From Mikania micrantha (taxonomy: Eukaryota; Streptophyta; Magnoliopsida; Asterales; Asteraceae), in contig CM018691.1 of assembly GCA_009363875.1 (NCBI GenBank), forward strand, positions 123,567,404 through 123,631,403: DNA of 64,000 nucleotides, read 5' to 3'. Within the stretch, counting starts at the first letter, position 1; each line of letters opens with the position of its first letter. The position numbers and the translations under genes were made by a program. This document shows, one piece after another, positions 1 to 10,885 of the stretch. Under the pieces are notes generated by a model, which saw nothing but the letters and a program-made list of their open reading frames with translations, was not told the DNA's origin and ran no database searches.

Positions 1-185
1 AATTGGGCTTCTCAAATACAATTGGGCCTCACTGGGCCTTCCTGGGCCTACCTTGGCCTTCCCTGGGCCTACTTTGTTTACATTGGGCCTCACTTGCCCC
101 TATTGGGCCTTACTGAGCCTCCCTTGGCTTATTGGGCCTACCTTAGTTCTGTTGGGCCCACATTATCTCTGTTGGGCCTGTGATA
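1..185. repeat. Degenerate TGGGCC/TTGGGCCT array, probably LTR (U3) remnant
   Basis: About ten imperfect units of roughly 20 bases, each built on TTGGGCCT followed by a short pyrimidine-rich tail, fill the left edge. TGGGCY is the known site II/TCP-binding core of plant promoters. A comparable TGGGCC cluster lies inside the complete LTRs at 19355-19700 and 28821-29165, so I infer that this is a fragment of a related LTR. No coding signal is visible. The left boundary is outside the window. Confidence 0.5.
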
Positions 186-1112
186 TCAGCATCTCCCGTT
201 AACAAGGTTAGTGTAAAAAGTCGGATTGTCACATAATCTCCTATAATAACCCGCCAATCCCAGAAAAGACCGTATCTCCGTATGTGTCTTCGGAGTGTCC
301 CAGTTCTTTATTGCCTCAATCTTGGCAGGATCCACGTGTATTCCTTCGCTGTTGACTACGTGACCCAGAAATTGAACTTCTCTTAACCAAAATTCACACT
401 TAGAGAATTTGACATAGAGTTTCTGTTCTTTCAACAGCTCCAAGATTTTTCTAAGGTGTTTTTCATGATCTGCTTTGCTCTTAGAATAAATCAGGATGTC
501 ATCAATAAAGACAATGACAAACTGATCCAGATTCAGCTTGCACACTCGGTTCATGAGGTCCATGAAAACCGCTGGTGCATTTGTCAATCCGAAAGGCATC
601 ACCATCAATTCGTAATGCCCATATCTTGTTCGGAATGCCGTCTTCGGTATGTCTTCGTCTTGAACTCTAAGCTGATGATATCCGGACCGTAGATCGATCT
701 TCGAGAAATACTGAGCTCCTTGCAACTGATCAAACAAGTCGTCAATCCTTGGCAATGGATACCGATTCTTGATAGTCAATTTGTTCAGCTCCCGATAGTC
801 GATGCACATTCTAAACGATCCGTCTTTCTTCTTCACGAACAAGACCGGAGCTCCCCAAGGTGAGTAGCTCGGTCTGATGAATCCTTTATCCAGTAACTCC
901 TGCAACTGGTTCGACAATTCCTGCATCTCCGAGGGTGCTAACCTGTAAGGAGATTTGGCAACAGGAGATGCTCCAGGAATTAAGTCAATTCGGAACTCTA
1001 CCGGTCGCGCAGGTGGCAAACCTGGTAGGTCTTCAGGAAATACTTCCGGATACTCTTTCACTACAGGCACGTCTTGAATCTTTTTTCTTGTCTTTCCCTT
1101 TTTCCACCACAT
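186..1112 (-). pseudogene. Element A: Ty3/gypsy (Tekay-type) reverse transcriptase, truncated
   Basis: This is the reverse transcriptase part of a Ty3/gypsy gag-pol, reading toward lower coordinates. The protein starts in the protease-RT linker (residues near 15-35 contain EVFPEDLPGLPPARPV), then shows the typical palm motifs: SPWGAPVLFVKKKDGSFR, the SKIDLRSGYHQ block and the catalytic FIDDIL motif. Homology stops after LGLAGYYRR near base 236; the next codons are unrelated and soon reach a stop. RNase H, integrase and the 3' LTR are therefore missing. The frame is offset from the upstream protease (break near 1100). Protein similarity to elements B/C is clear but partial, so A is an older, different family of the same lineage. 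Confidence 0.9.
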
Positions 1113-1762
1113 GAGCCAGGAAAGCTACGCACTGCTTCTGTAAACACTTACGCGCCTTTATGCAAGAAATGATTTTGACACTTCGTTCTGCTTGATCCCC
1201 TCTGACTTCCAATACACGATCATCTGGTAATGGAACTCGAAGCAGCTTCTCGGAACAGATGACTTCCGCTTGATTAGAAGAAAGCCAATCCATTCCTACA
1301 ATGATGTCGAAACTACCCAACTCCATCGGTATTAAATCGATGGCAAATGTATGACCATTAAGTGTCAACGGGCAATTCCTGTATACTGTACTAACTGTGA
1401 TCTGTTTTCCGTTAGCTACCTCTATGATATAAGGGGAGTCTAACTGTTCCTCTATAGAATCTAGTTGGCATGCAAAATCGACAGAGATAAAACTCTGATC
1501 CGCACCAGTGTCAAATAGAACAGATGCATAAAAGTCATGTAAGAGAAATGTACCAGTGACCACATTCGGGTCTTGGCGTGCAGCTGGAGCTCCTATGACA
1601 AAAGCTCTTCCACGGGGTGCTTGAACTGCCTGTTGTGCCTTCTTCAGGTAGGTTCTTTGCAAAGTGGCCCTGTTCGCCACAGTTATAGCATCCACCGTTG
1701 TTCTGGTTGTTGGGCGGATTAAGAGCTAAAGCACCATTGTTGACTGCTTGATTTTGTGTCAT
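1033..1762 (-). pseudogene. Element A: gag zinc knuckle and aspartic protease
   Basis: The first half holds a second zinc knuckle (CYNCGEQGHFAKNL). Its final cysteine position is Leu in place of the expected Cys. It is followed, after a frame change near 1640-1650, by the retroviral-type aspartic protease with VLFDTGADQSF as the active-site DTG motif and IIVGMDWL as the typical flap-distal block. The protease belongs to the same gag-pol as the RT at 186-1112, from which it is separated by another frameshift near 1100. The domain order knuckle, protease, RT matches Ty3/gypsy polyproteins. Two frameshifts make this a dead copy. Confidence 0.85.
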
Positions 1763-1777
1763 CCTGCAATTCTGGAC

Positions 1778-2872
1778 CTAGTGTCCTTTTCTTCCACATC
1801 CCGTGCAGTGACGGTAGGGATTGCTTGCAGCATGATGGTACTGGCACTTGTTACACAGAGGATGTGGACCAGTGTACTGCTTCTTGTGCACATCTTGAGG
1901 TGTCATGGCTAATTGATTGAGGGGAGTAGCCACAGTGTAGTTCTTGATGGTCTTCTGCTTCTTCTTTTGGTGTTGGTGGTGATGAGGCTTCTTGGAAGGT
2001 TCTTCCTTTCGCTTGCCAGTGTCAGCCTCCTTTTTCAGTACTCCTGAGGCCACCAAAAGATCAGTGAGTTTCCCAGAAAAACTCACAGCAGATTCCACAG
2101 TAACAGGGTTGGCTGCAACAACTAAACCCTGAATACAGGCGGGGAGTCCACCCACATATCTATCAATCCTCTTCTCTAAGGTTGGCACCATGTCTGGCAC
2201 CAAAGCAACTAACTCGTGGTAACGAGTAGTATACCCCATGTGATCAGCCCCTTTCATCACATGGTTAGACAGCTCAACCTCCAACTTTTGTAGTTCATTC
2301 TTGGGGCAGAATTCCGTTCGCAGTAGATTCTTGAAATCTTCCCAAGTCATCGACATGGCTTCTTCTCTTCCCCTTGCGTTGATTTGACCATTCCACCAAG
2401 TTAAAGCTCGTTTGTTGAATGTTCCATAAGAGTAGCGACCCTTGTGATGCTCTGGACAGATGCAGAGGTCCAGTGTGGTTTCGATCTTCTCTATCCATTG
2501 GATTAATCCAACGACTCCTTCAGACCCACTAAAGCTGGGTGGTTTACATCCTACAAATGACTTGTAGGAGTAGTGTGATGAACTGCCAGTGTTGTTGATC
2601 TCATTACGGAGGCGGAGGAACATCTCCGGTATCGCCTCCTTCATCTGATTGGTCATCTGACTACTCAGTAAAGTCACCAAGGCGATAGTGGCAGGATCCA
2701 TCATCGGTGTTGTGCTCGGGCCTGGTGGTATGTTGAGTGGAGGAGGAGGAACAAATGGAGGAGGCGGTGGAGGAGGTGGCGGCGGTGAATCAGCTGGTGA
2801 TGGCGTCGATGAATGTGGAGCCAAATCGTGCGGTGGTGGTAACAACCAATCACATAAACAGAAACCAGACAT
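1778..2872 (-). pseudogene. Element A: Ty3/gypsy gag
   Basis: About 364 codons of gag. The N-terminal part is a polyproline stretch (residues 27-55) after APHSSTPSP. The central Retrotrans_gag domain has GLIQWIEKIETTLD, the RALTWWN signature and EFCPKNELQKLE. A basic His/Lys-rich linker and the first zinc knuckle (CTGCGRKGH) follow. An in-frame TAG falls inside that knuckle before its last cysteine, and coding continues in the same frame beyond it. The first codons (about 2840-2872) do not resemble the start of gag in elements B/C, although homology resumes at the proline-rich part, so the 5' end may be a junction. No LTR or primer-binding site of its own is visible upstream. Confidence 0.85.
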
Positions 2873-2936
2873 ACCAAAATAAAAATATAAAACAAAGTCT
2901 GTTTGAATACTTAAAAAGAAAATAAAAATACATCCA

Positions 2937-3266
2937 CTAATCTAAATAAAACTGCTTCGCGCCCTCCCTGTCATCTGACTCGATGTCGGTGTCGCGTTTG
3001 GGGTCGGATGAGAGGTGAGGGTAAGGCATCCGAGGGGGCATCTCACAACCCATATGGTCCACCATGCGCCTGATCATCTCCTCTATCATCTCCATCCTCT
3101 GAATGACATAACGAAGGGTGAGTTGAGGAGGAACAGGTGGACGTGGCAGGTCATCACGATGTGGTCGCTCCCCTCGATGCAGAATGCGGTGCGTCGATGG
3201 CGGAGGAACGACGGGTGCCTGGTCAGGAAGGTCAGGGGCCGGCAACAGAGGCGTCCAACGGGGTGA
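2937..3266 (-). pseudogene. Athila ORF1-like protein, C-terminal part (split by solo LTR)
   Basis: About 109 codons ending at a TAG near 2937. They are proline-rich at first (PDLPDQAPVVPPPST), then have a short amphipathic helix (MEMIEEMIRRMVDH) and an acidic tail. The reading frame is the one used by the ORF1-like segment at 7434-7991, on the other side of the solo LTR. If the LTR and one GGTGA copy are ignored, the frame runs through without a shift, apart from one TGA near 7433. I therefore read the two pieces as one gene. The alternative is a 5' leader ORF of the Tekay gag that starts 65 bases downstream; see findings. Confidence 0.6.
3262..3266. repeat. Target-site duplication GGTGA (left copy)
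   Basis: GGTGA directly precedes the TGTCACACC terminus of the LTR at 3267 and is repeated exactly at 7318-7322, just after the other terminus (TGTTACA). Five bases is the usual duplication length for Ty3/gypsy integration. Confidence 0.9.
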
Positions 3267-3616
3267 TGTCACACCCCGAGCCGGCGGGGTTGGATCGGAG
3301 TCCCCGTCGGGCGGAAGGTTCCCGGGGCGCGATATCGTGAGTGATAATCGTGATGATCAGATTGTTTACATTGCACATGATATAAATGAGAAATGCTAAA
3401 TAGAATAGAATTACAAAGTTAAATTACATCAGTATTGTTTATAATTTAACAATGTAAATCTACCATCAACATCATAAACTTCTATCTTGTATCTGTACAA
3501 GATATACAAAAGTACATTTGCATGATGATGTTCCAAAATAATGCAGGTCCAAAATATACTAAGTCTTCTATCTGAAGTCCTAGTCCAAAAGCAATGACTT
3601 CTTATTTGCCCTGTTC

Positions 3617-3626
3617 GTCACCTGAG
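3617..3626 (-). promoter_or_regulatory. Conserved splice-donor-like site in LTR (CTCAG/GTGAC)
   Basis: Read on the minus strand this is CTCAG followed by GTGAC, a good plant 5' splice-site match. The same site, in the same context and about 350 bases from the LTR's 3' end, occurs in the B/C and D/E/F LTRs. It lies downstream of the TATA boxes, so it would be in the transcript leader. Confidence 0.4.
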
Positions 3627-3756
3627 GAGTCATGCAAAAAGATCAAGTCAACACATGGTTGGTGAGTTCATTTAGTTTTACAAAAATGAGTTTGAATAAC
3701 CTGGAGGACAACCTTAACCTCACCATTAAACCACCTATACCATCCAGTTCAGTATG

Positions 3757-3769
3757 CTTATATATAGGG
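3757..3769 (-). promoter_or_regulatory. LTR TATA box, copy 1
   Basis: On the minus strand this reads CCCTATATATAAG, a strong plant TATA box. It lies about 490 bases from the LTR's downstream end, so transcription would start near 3725-3735. The same element and context occur at 3984-3996 and in the LTRs at 17379 and 26845. Confidence 0.65.
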
Positions 3770-3983
3770 CATATGTAGGGGAACAAGCCCCAGCCAACAT
3801 CCCACCACATACCAAACCACATGATATATTGTTCCTGGTGATAATTAAGCCTTTCATCCCATACCTTTGATCACATAACCTTTGATTCTTAGTCTTTGAT
3901 TACCATGAAAATGTTTACCTTGATTCCCCGAAATGACAACCTTAACCTCATTAACAATCACCTATGCTATCCAATCAAGTATG

Positions 3984-3996
3984 CTTATATATAGGG
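3984..3996 (-). promoter_or_regulatory. LTR TATA box, copy 2 (duplicated promoter)
   Basis: A second CCCTATATATAAG on the minus strand, inside a diverged tandem duplicate of the block around copy 1. Both copies share the surrounding sequence up to the ACATCCCACCACATACC part. This solo LTR thus has a duplicated core promoter, while the B/C LTRs have one. Confidence 0.55.
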
Positions 3997-6910
3997 CATA
4001 TGTAGGGGACAAGCCCCAGCCAACATCCCACCACATACCAGACTGCTTAGCATATTATTGTTAATGATAATTAAGCGTGTCACTCCATTCACCTTAACTT
4101 TAGATTTTGATTTCCACAAATAGATTTACCTGAAATCCCTAGAGTCACCATGTTATTCATGATTACCCCAAAACGTTTGTAGAAATATAATATTAAATGA
4201 TTAGTTAACTAATTAACTAAGCATTTAAATACAACTAAGACATGATGATTGGGCCTTATTTGACTCAATTAATTAGACTTAGTTGTTGGTGGTTGTCCAA
4301 GTTGTACCCTCTCACACGTGGCCCATATGAGGCATGACCCACAAGGAGTCTACCTGTATGCGTCAGGACTTTCATGATGTGCCCATATCAGCTTGACCCA
4401 TTGGCCTACTGTATGCGTCGGGACTTTAATATATCCTTTGATTTATGATCTTCTTGATTCCCTTGATTTCTTTTGATAGTTTAAGTTATGCCCATGTAGC
4501 TTGACTACAAGAGTCTACTCCTGTGAAGGGACTTTCCGTGTGTTACACGTGATCTCGATTTACATACAACTGACAACTCACCTTACGTTAAGTATTAATG
4601 ATTTCATTAGATCATAATGATTTCATTATTTCCATGATTCACACACGGTTATGATTCCCATGATTCTATTGATATCTGATCTGTAGAATTCCATGATTTC
4701 ACAATGATTATAGATTTTGATTAGGATCCTTAATTTACTGATCACACGCTGGATTAGATTCCTTTGCATTTGATCTTTAGTTTTGATTCTGCCGATTTCA
4801 CTTTGAATTTAGATTCTTGAATTTGAACTCGATGGACTAAGGGTTTCTTTAGAGTTGTAGACTTTATATATTACTCCCTAGAGTAATATAATTAACTTAT
4901 TAGCAAGTTCTGCATAGAGATTTCCTAGACGGAAGCCTAGGATTATAAACAAGCATCCATATACAACATATAATAAATAAAGCATTAAAGTAAACAATTT
5001 AATTAAAACAGTTTACGCATGCTTATCAACCCCGCGTTTTAAAACAAAATGTTTAGAAAAGGGGCAATGAACTCACTTGTGTTGCTGTGCAATGGAAGTA
5101 TCACAAAATGCGCGCTCTTTGTTTGTAGTTATGTTTCTTCAGTTCCTGAGTTGTTTTAAGAGAATTCGAATACGATAAGTACATATAACCGTCGTCGTAT
5201 CTAAGGTTTGGTCTCGGCGTGCAACTAAGTGTCCTAGATTACTAATGTGCTTCTAAGTTTTCATCTATCATATCTAACCCATTACCCATTAGCAACCCTC
5301 ATCCCACAATTATCTGCTATAAGTCTTTATTTATAATGTTTATAATTTATTTTATTTCAGGTTACATATTTAGAAAACATCGTCTAATGTAATTTAATAA
5401 AGTTTATAATTTGATTTCTTTTATTAAAACATGATTCATTTAAAGATGATTATAATTACCATGATGGGCTTAAGTCAAGCCCATTAGGCCAACCTCGGCC
5501 CATTATTAGATCTTGATTTTTAAATGGTTTCTTCTCCATACTTGTATTAACTAAGACTAGATGGTTTAAATAAACCGTCTAGGTTAGTCATATGTTTTTA
5601 TTGATTTTCCTAGGGCTTACGTGTTAGTGGTTAAACCAACACTTCAACCCTCATTTAGTGCTTTAGTCCTTTAGGATTTTCCTAAAAGAATTCTTAGTAT
5701 CATGACCCGATTGTAAGTTCTAGATTAAACCCCATGGTCCTTTCCTTGGCAACCTCTAAGTTTAGTTAGATGATTTGCCCAAACTTGGTTTCATGAAAAC
5801 CCTAAGGTTATCCCCCATGAACACACTCACATTTGCATGCACACACACACATTCGCATGCATACCCACTATTTCCATGCATGCACCTTACGTATCCAATA
5901 CATGTAATCGTGTACTCGACCCACTTGCATTCAACCGAATGGGTGAGCCGTATGGAACCTACTCGAATGAAGCCTAGCCGAATCAAGGTCTTGGCCGAAA
6001 GGCTTGGGCCGAAGGAGCTTTGTCACATGAGTCTCGGCCGAAGGTGGTTGGCCGTATGGGTCCTTGCCGAATGATAGCTGCCGATTGAAAAGACCCCTTG
6101 GCCGATCGAATAGCTAGTGGTGAAAGGGACCTAAGCGGTTGAACCAAATGGCGAATGGGTCTGGGCCGAAAGAGTATTGGGCGTATGAGGTTTCATTCCC
6201 CACAAGGCCATTCGGCCGAATGTGGCTAGGCTCATTCAATGATCTGGAACTTAGCCATTCGGCTACTTAGGATCCCGACCCAATACCTCCATGGTTTTCA
6301 AGACAATCGACCAGGGATTTGTATGGCACTTGTTCCTACTCTTTCTAAGTGTATATTGCGAGGGTTTCCCTAACATTTTGAGGTGTGTCGGCCGGTTTTC
6401 AAGAAGGGCTCGATCTAGGGTTTTCAAGCCCTAAAACCGAAGTAACACATGGGTTTTTACCTCGAATTTGCTGGTTCTAAGTCCAGATCCCTTGTACTTT
6501 CAAGATCTACACGATGTGGTGGTCGTTTAGACACCAAAATCACTGAAAATGGTTGAGATTTGAGCAAGAAATCTTAGAAAGAGAGAGGAAAATGCTAGTG
6601 AGAGAAATGAGAGAGAGAAAGTGGCGATTTTGGGGTGATGGTGGCTGGTTGGTGGTGGTAGATGAGGCTTTGAATGCCTAATTAAATGAGGGGAAAATAC
6701 CCGGGTTCGTTCGGTTTCGCGTGGTTTCGCGTAAAAACGCCGGTTTCTCGTCGTTTTCGTAACGAAATGATTTGGTTTTAAAACAAGAATTTGAAATATT
6801 ATTTTAGGTTGTGATTCCTAATAAATTAACTAAATATCTTTTATTTATTTTAAATTTTCAAAAATATTTAATTTACTGTTCAAAATCGAATCGTACGGTT
6901 ATCGCGCGTA

Positions 6911-6936
6911 TTCGTTCGGATCGTCATCCGTACGAA
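6911..6936. repeat. Hairpin with CGTC apical loop
   Basis: Arms TTCGTTCGGAT and ATCCGTACGAA pair at 10 of 11 positions around a CGTC tetraloop. It is in the same relative LTR position as the hairpins at 20902-20929 and 21006-21033, which have different stems but the same loop. Confidence 0.6.
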
Positions 6937-7010
6937 CGCGGCGATAACTATACTTTTCAATATTGTTTTCTAATTATTGGATATCATTCAGAACGTTAAA
7001 CTTCCAAATT

Positions 7011-7040
7011 TATTCGTACAGATCGTCACCTATACGAATA
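7011..7040. repeat. Second hairpin with CGTC apical loop
   Basis: Arms of 13 bases (TATTCGTA at the base) pair at 11 positions around CGTC. The stem sequence differs from the first hairpin 100 bases away, but the loop is identical. Confidence 0.6.
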
Positions 7041-7317
7041 ATCCGTCGGTTTAGCATTCACGTAACGACATCCATATTGTTTTGTTCAGTAAAGCCTCAC
7101 ATACGTTTATACATAATAAAATCCCAACAAATAATCACATGATGGTTCCGTATTGCTAGATAATATATCTGACTGATGAACCAGGTTTTCTGAGTTTTGC
7201 TTCTGAATTGAATCTGAATTGTGCTTTGATAACATGAAATGATAATGATATATGAATGATATGTTCACGTACTGTAGACATCACTGTTCTGGTGTCGTTT
7301 CCGGCACTGATGTTACA

Positions 7318-7322
7318 GGTGA
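7318..7322. repeat. Target-site duplication GGTGA (right copy)
   Basis: Exact match to 3262-3266, directly next to the TGTTACA terminus of the solo LTR. Confidence 0.9.
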
Positions 7323-8305
7323 TGTGTCAAAAGTCTCCATCCCCGAGTCTGCATGTCGTACAGTGCGTATGACGTTGTCTCGGGGCTGAGTGTAACGTGC
7401 TCCACAAGATATGTGGCAAACACTCGCAGACGATCAGCCAAATGGCTGATGTATGGCCCCATCCAGGCGCGCAGTGTGGCCTCCCCGACGAGGCCTCGCT
7501 AAATATGTCAAAAGAATGGTGGCGAGGTTCACCGGGTGGCGACCCTGTGTGCAGTACAGGCAGAATAAATCAAAATAGTTGACCTTGTCCTTGCCAGAAT
7601 GGCGAGGAATCAAGGTGCACGCAAGAATCCGATGGTTGTAACGAATGAACGGATCGCGGATCTGGGTGGCCAGCCTACGGTCGGTGTGGGGCTGGGTAGA
7701 GATCGTCCCCCAATATGTGGTCATCTCCGCCTCGGTAACGTATCCGGTCCTAGCTGCCCGAGATACGCCCCGAATGAGACCCTCGAATTCTGCAGCCGCC
7801 ACCTCTTGCTGCGTGTAGAGGTAGAAAGTGACTGCGAACTGGGCGACACTCATGCTGTGAAGGTGTCGCCTTAACGCAAACGACACAGCTCCAGGATACG
7901 CCAATGAGTGTGTGTCGTATCGGAAAGTAGATAAGAACTCCACTGTGAGCTCGTCATACTGCAACCAGTCGCAGCGTAATAGGGGGCCCACTGTGGAGTC
8001 ATCATGGCGTCATGACCCAACTCAACAACACGACCCAACTGCTCCAGGATGTCTCGATCATATCCATGATGCTGCATCGTCTCATGTCTGACGAGCGTAC
8101 GCAGGTGACTGTACTCCATCGTATCCGATGCAAACTGAAGAAAAGTATGCTAAGATCGGGTGCGTAGCGGCAACGGAATATGATGGGCGTCTGGTGGTGG
8201 GACGACTAGAGGGACCGAGTAACGAATCTCCCTCACCGGCAACTGCTGTTGTGCTGCATCACCGTACCTGGCCCTCTTGGCCCGTGATGTCGATGCCTCT
8301 GCCAG
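7323..8305 (-). pseudogene. Athila ORF1-like (env-position) protein, N-terminal and central part
   Basis: Coding runs from an acceptor-like TTGCAG at 8306 down to the solo LTR. The central part (7434-7991) contains YDELTVEFLSTF, MSVAQFAVTFYLYTQ, IRDPFIRYNHRILACTL and NYFDLFCLYC. These match what I know of the Athila ORF1 family in plant genomes, whose function is unknown and which sits where env would be. The copy is broken: an in-frame stop near 8155, a frameshift near 7985 and a TGA near 7433. The C-terminal part lies beyond the solo LTR at 2937-3266. It is 3' of the Athila pol and on the same strand, as expected for that family. Confidence 0.7.
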
Positions 8306-8318
8306 CTGCAATAATGTA

Positions 8319-9535
8319 CAACAAATATATACACAAATTACAAACTATCTACAAACCTAATTCCTAATTGATTATTAATTTTATTTGAAAAACGTTTATT
8401 TATATACAATTTTGTTTGAAATGGTTATTTATGTACAACTTTTTATTATTAAGTTATTTATTGGTGATATATATATGTACAATGTATTATTCATTATTTA
8501 TATGTAAATTTTTTATTTTAGTATAAATTTTATTTAATAATTTACAAACATTATTATTTATTGAGAAAAGACTATTGTACATTATTTATTATTATGCATA
8601 CATTATTTATTAATTTTATACAAGTATATGTACAAAACTTATTCATTTGCAAAGCATTATATACATATATTATTTATTATAGATATACAAAATTACATTA
8701 TTTATATACGTATGGTAAGTTATTATTGTTTATTATTTATGGCATAATTATTCTTTATTATTTATTTGAATACAAGTGTTTGTATAAGATTTATTTATGT
8801 GCAAAATTATTTATTCATAATATACAAAATTATATTATTTATATACTTAAGTAAATTTATTTATTAAACAAGTTCACATAAGTATGTATATATATATATA
8901 TATATTTATTTATTTTTGAGTTTTTGTGTATTAAGTATATATAGATACTTATGACATTTTATGCGTTATTATCTATTTATTTAAAAGTGCAAATTTATTT
9001 GTAAGTGTTTTCTTTTAAAATTTATTGTTTTAAACATACAATTTACAAAGTTATTATTTACCCAATTATATTTTAAGATATACATTTATGTTATTATATT
9101 GGTAATTATCATTATACAAAACATATACATTTTTATACTTATGTTGGTTTATTATTTACAAATCTTATACTTTATTTAAAAACAAGGGTACTATTATTTC
9201 TTATTTTGTATTACTTTATTATTTTTACACATAATCTATTCATTTATTTATTTATTTATTTATTTATTTTATGTTTTTTATACAATTATTTATTTAAATT
9301 ACAAGAGTATTTATTTATATTTATTAGTTATTTTGTTACAGTACACATTATTATTTATTTAGTATCATTTGTCTTTGTTTTTATTTATTTATTATCATTA
9401 TTATTTTATTTAGTTATTTATTTATATATTTATTATTTATATATATTTTATTGACAATCTGACACCATAATTTATTTTATTTATTTATTTTATTTTTATT
9501 TTTATTATTTTTATTAATTTATTTCTAGATTATTA
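8319..9535. other. AT-rich spacer of TTATTTA-type low-complexity sequence
   Basis: About 1.2 kb dominated by TTATTTA/TTTATTTA runs with a short (TA)n near 8887-8905. The long open frames here follow from base composition and show no family signature. On the minus strand it lies between Athila pol and the ORF1-like gene and ends in a TTGCAG acceptor-like site, so it may be an intron of a spliced ORF1 transcript. Confidence 0.6.
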
Positions 9536-10240
9536 TTGAAATTAAAATTAAAAGAAAAAGAAAAACGAAATTGAGGGGTCTGGTCAGGGCGCCATGGGCG
9601 AGGGGGGATACTAGGCGGTCCGCCTAGGGTAAAAACCACCAGAGAGCAGTGTTTCTGGCCACCCCATTCTTTCCCTTGACCTATTTTTCGTTCAAAATCA
9701 ATCCCAAACAAAACCTAATATATCCTACTATTTGATTTCTAATCTAGAATGAATGAGATTCAGAAAATCAAAAAGGGGGTTTACCGTAGATGACGTTTGC
9801 GGTGGTGGAATAGACGGTGGAGGATGGTGGTGTGGTGACCGGAGATGACGATGGTGTTTGGTAGTGGAAGACAGTAGTGGTGGACTGAAGATGATGAAGG
9901 ATGATGGTGTACCGGAGGTGGTAATGAGCTGCGACTGGTGGATGTCGACTGAAACGGCGGTAATCTGTGGTTCGATGTGGATGGTGATGATGACCGGTGA
10001 AGAAGGCGGCTCCTGAAGATGGTGGTGAAGCAGGCGGCGACCGAAGTGGTGGTTGTTTGGTGTCCGGTGAAGCATTTGGTGTGGTAGGCGTTGTAGTGGT
10101 GTGGTAGGCGTAGTGGAAGAGTGGTGGTGTCCGGTGGTTATGTTGTTTTGAATTAAATTTTTTTCCAAATTCCCAGTGTCCGCTCGCACCGCCTTAGGCC
10201 AGTCGTTGGTCATAGGCGTTGCGCCCGGTCTACACCCTTT
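9536..10240. other. Athila non-coding spacer, GGTGAT-rich, with GC-rich palindromes
   Basis: The segment is rich in GGTGG/GATGG trinucleotide-like runs; the His/Pro-rich open frame on the minus strand (9728-10213) is a product of this composition. At 9611-9627 there is a perfect 8-bp inverted repeat, CTAGGCGG and CCGCCTAG with a single T between. Similar AGGCG/CGCCT motifs occur at 10190-10310 and around 31826-31920. No gene is seen. Confidence 0.5.
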
Positions 10241-10885
10241 TGAATTCTAATCAGAATCTGCGCGTATCGCCTGGTTTGATTACTTGGGACGGGGCGCTGC
10301 ACCTAGGGTTTCATTTTCTGTTTTTCTCTTCTTTTTTTATTTATTTTTTTTATATAAATTAATTCTAACTAAAGGAAAACCTAAAAAAATTAAACTAATT
10401 TAATTTTAAACTAAGTTAATTCCTAAAAATAAAATAAAATTTACTTCTAATTAAACTAAATTCCTATAAAATTTAGACTTAACTAAAGTTATTCTTAATA
10501 AAACAAAATTCAAACAAGAGAAAATAAAATTAATTAAATCCTAAGATAAACCATAATTCTACTAAAATTAAAAATAAGAGTAACATCAACCAAACCCTAA
10601 TAAAAATTAAAAACTAAAATTAACCTACGGCAATTTAACTAAAAAAATTTAACTAAAAATCAAGAAAAACCGAGTCAAATGTTTGGTGATGCAAATAGTG
10701 ATCAAATTCCAAGCATGGATTGGTAGTCAACTGTTCGAAATGGTGATTCGAACATAAGTGACAATTACCCACACTTGAACCTGACATAGTCGTGTAAGCG
10801 TAAATCCGTCACCAATCACGTAAGACTCGATATACTAAACTAAAACTATGTACACTATATACAAGTTGGGCCGAAGCCTGAATCC
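10241..10885. other. AT-rich region downstream of Athila pol
   Basis: Mostly A- and T-rich sequence with repeated AAATTAA and CTAAAATTAA words, after the end of the Athila integrase reading frame. I see no open frame or RNA gene. It is probably part of the Athila pol-ORF1 spacer. Confidence 0.5.

Larger units (their letters stand above)
3267..7317 (-). mobile_element. Solo LTR, Tekay-type Ty3/gypsy (4051 bp)
   Basis: The segment starts with TGTCACACCCCG and ends with TGTTACA, i.e. TG...CA in both directions. Its first ~100 bases, its TATA region and its TGTTACA end align by eye with the complete LTRs at 16821 and 26287. Perfect GGTGA duplications flank it, and there is no primer-binding site, polypurine tract or internal region next to it. 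It is thus a solo LTR, left by recombination between the two LTRs of a former full element. It sits inside the Athila ORF1-like gene. Orientation follows the TATA boxes, which read on the minus strand. Inside are a 2-copy ~230-bp repeat (about 3710-4050), CCGAAT-rich repeats (5930-6250) and two hairpins (6911-6936 and 7011-7040). No gene is seen in it. Confidence 0.93.

Noticed and set aside
2688..2882. Gly-rich plus-strand peptide
   Set aside because: It is antisense to the polyproline part of gag A.
8561..9454. Tyr/Phe/Ile-rich open frames resembling membrane proteins
   Set aside because: They are translations of TTATTTA repeats in an AT-rich spacer; no conserved motif.
9728..10213. His/Pro-rich open frame of 161 codons on the minus strand
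   Set aside because: It results from GGTGAT-type low-complexity sequence, has no domain, and lies in the Athila spacer.
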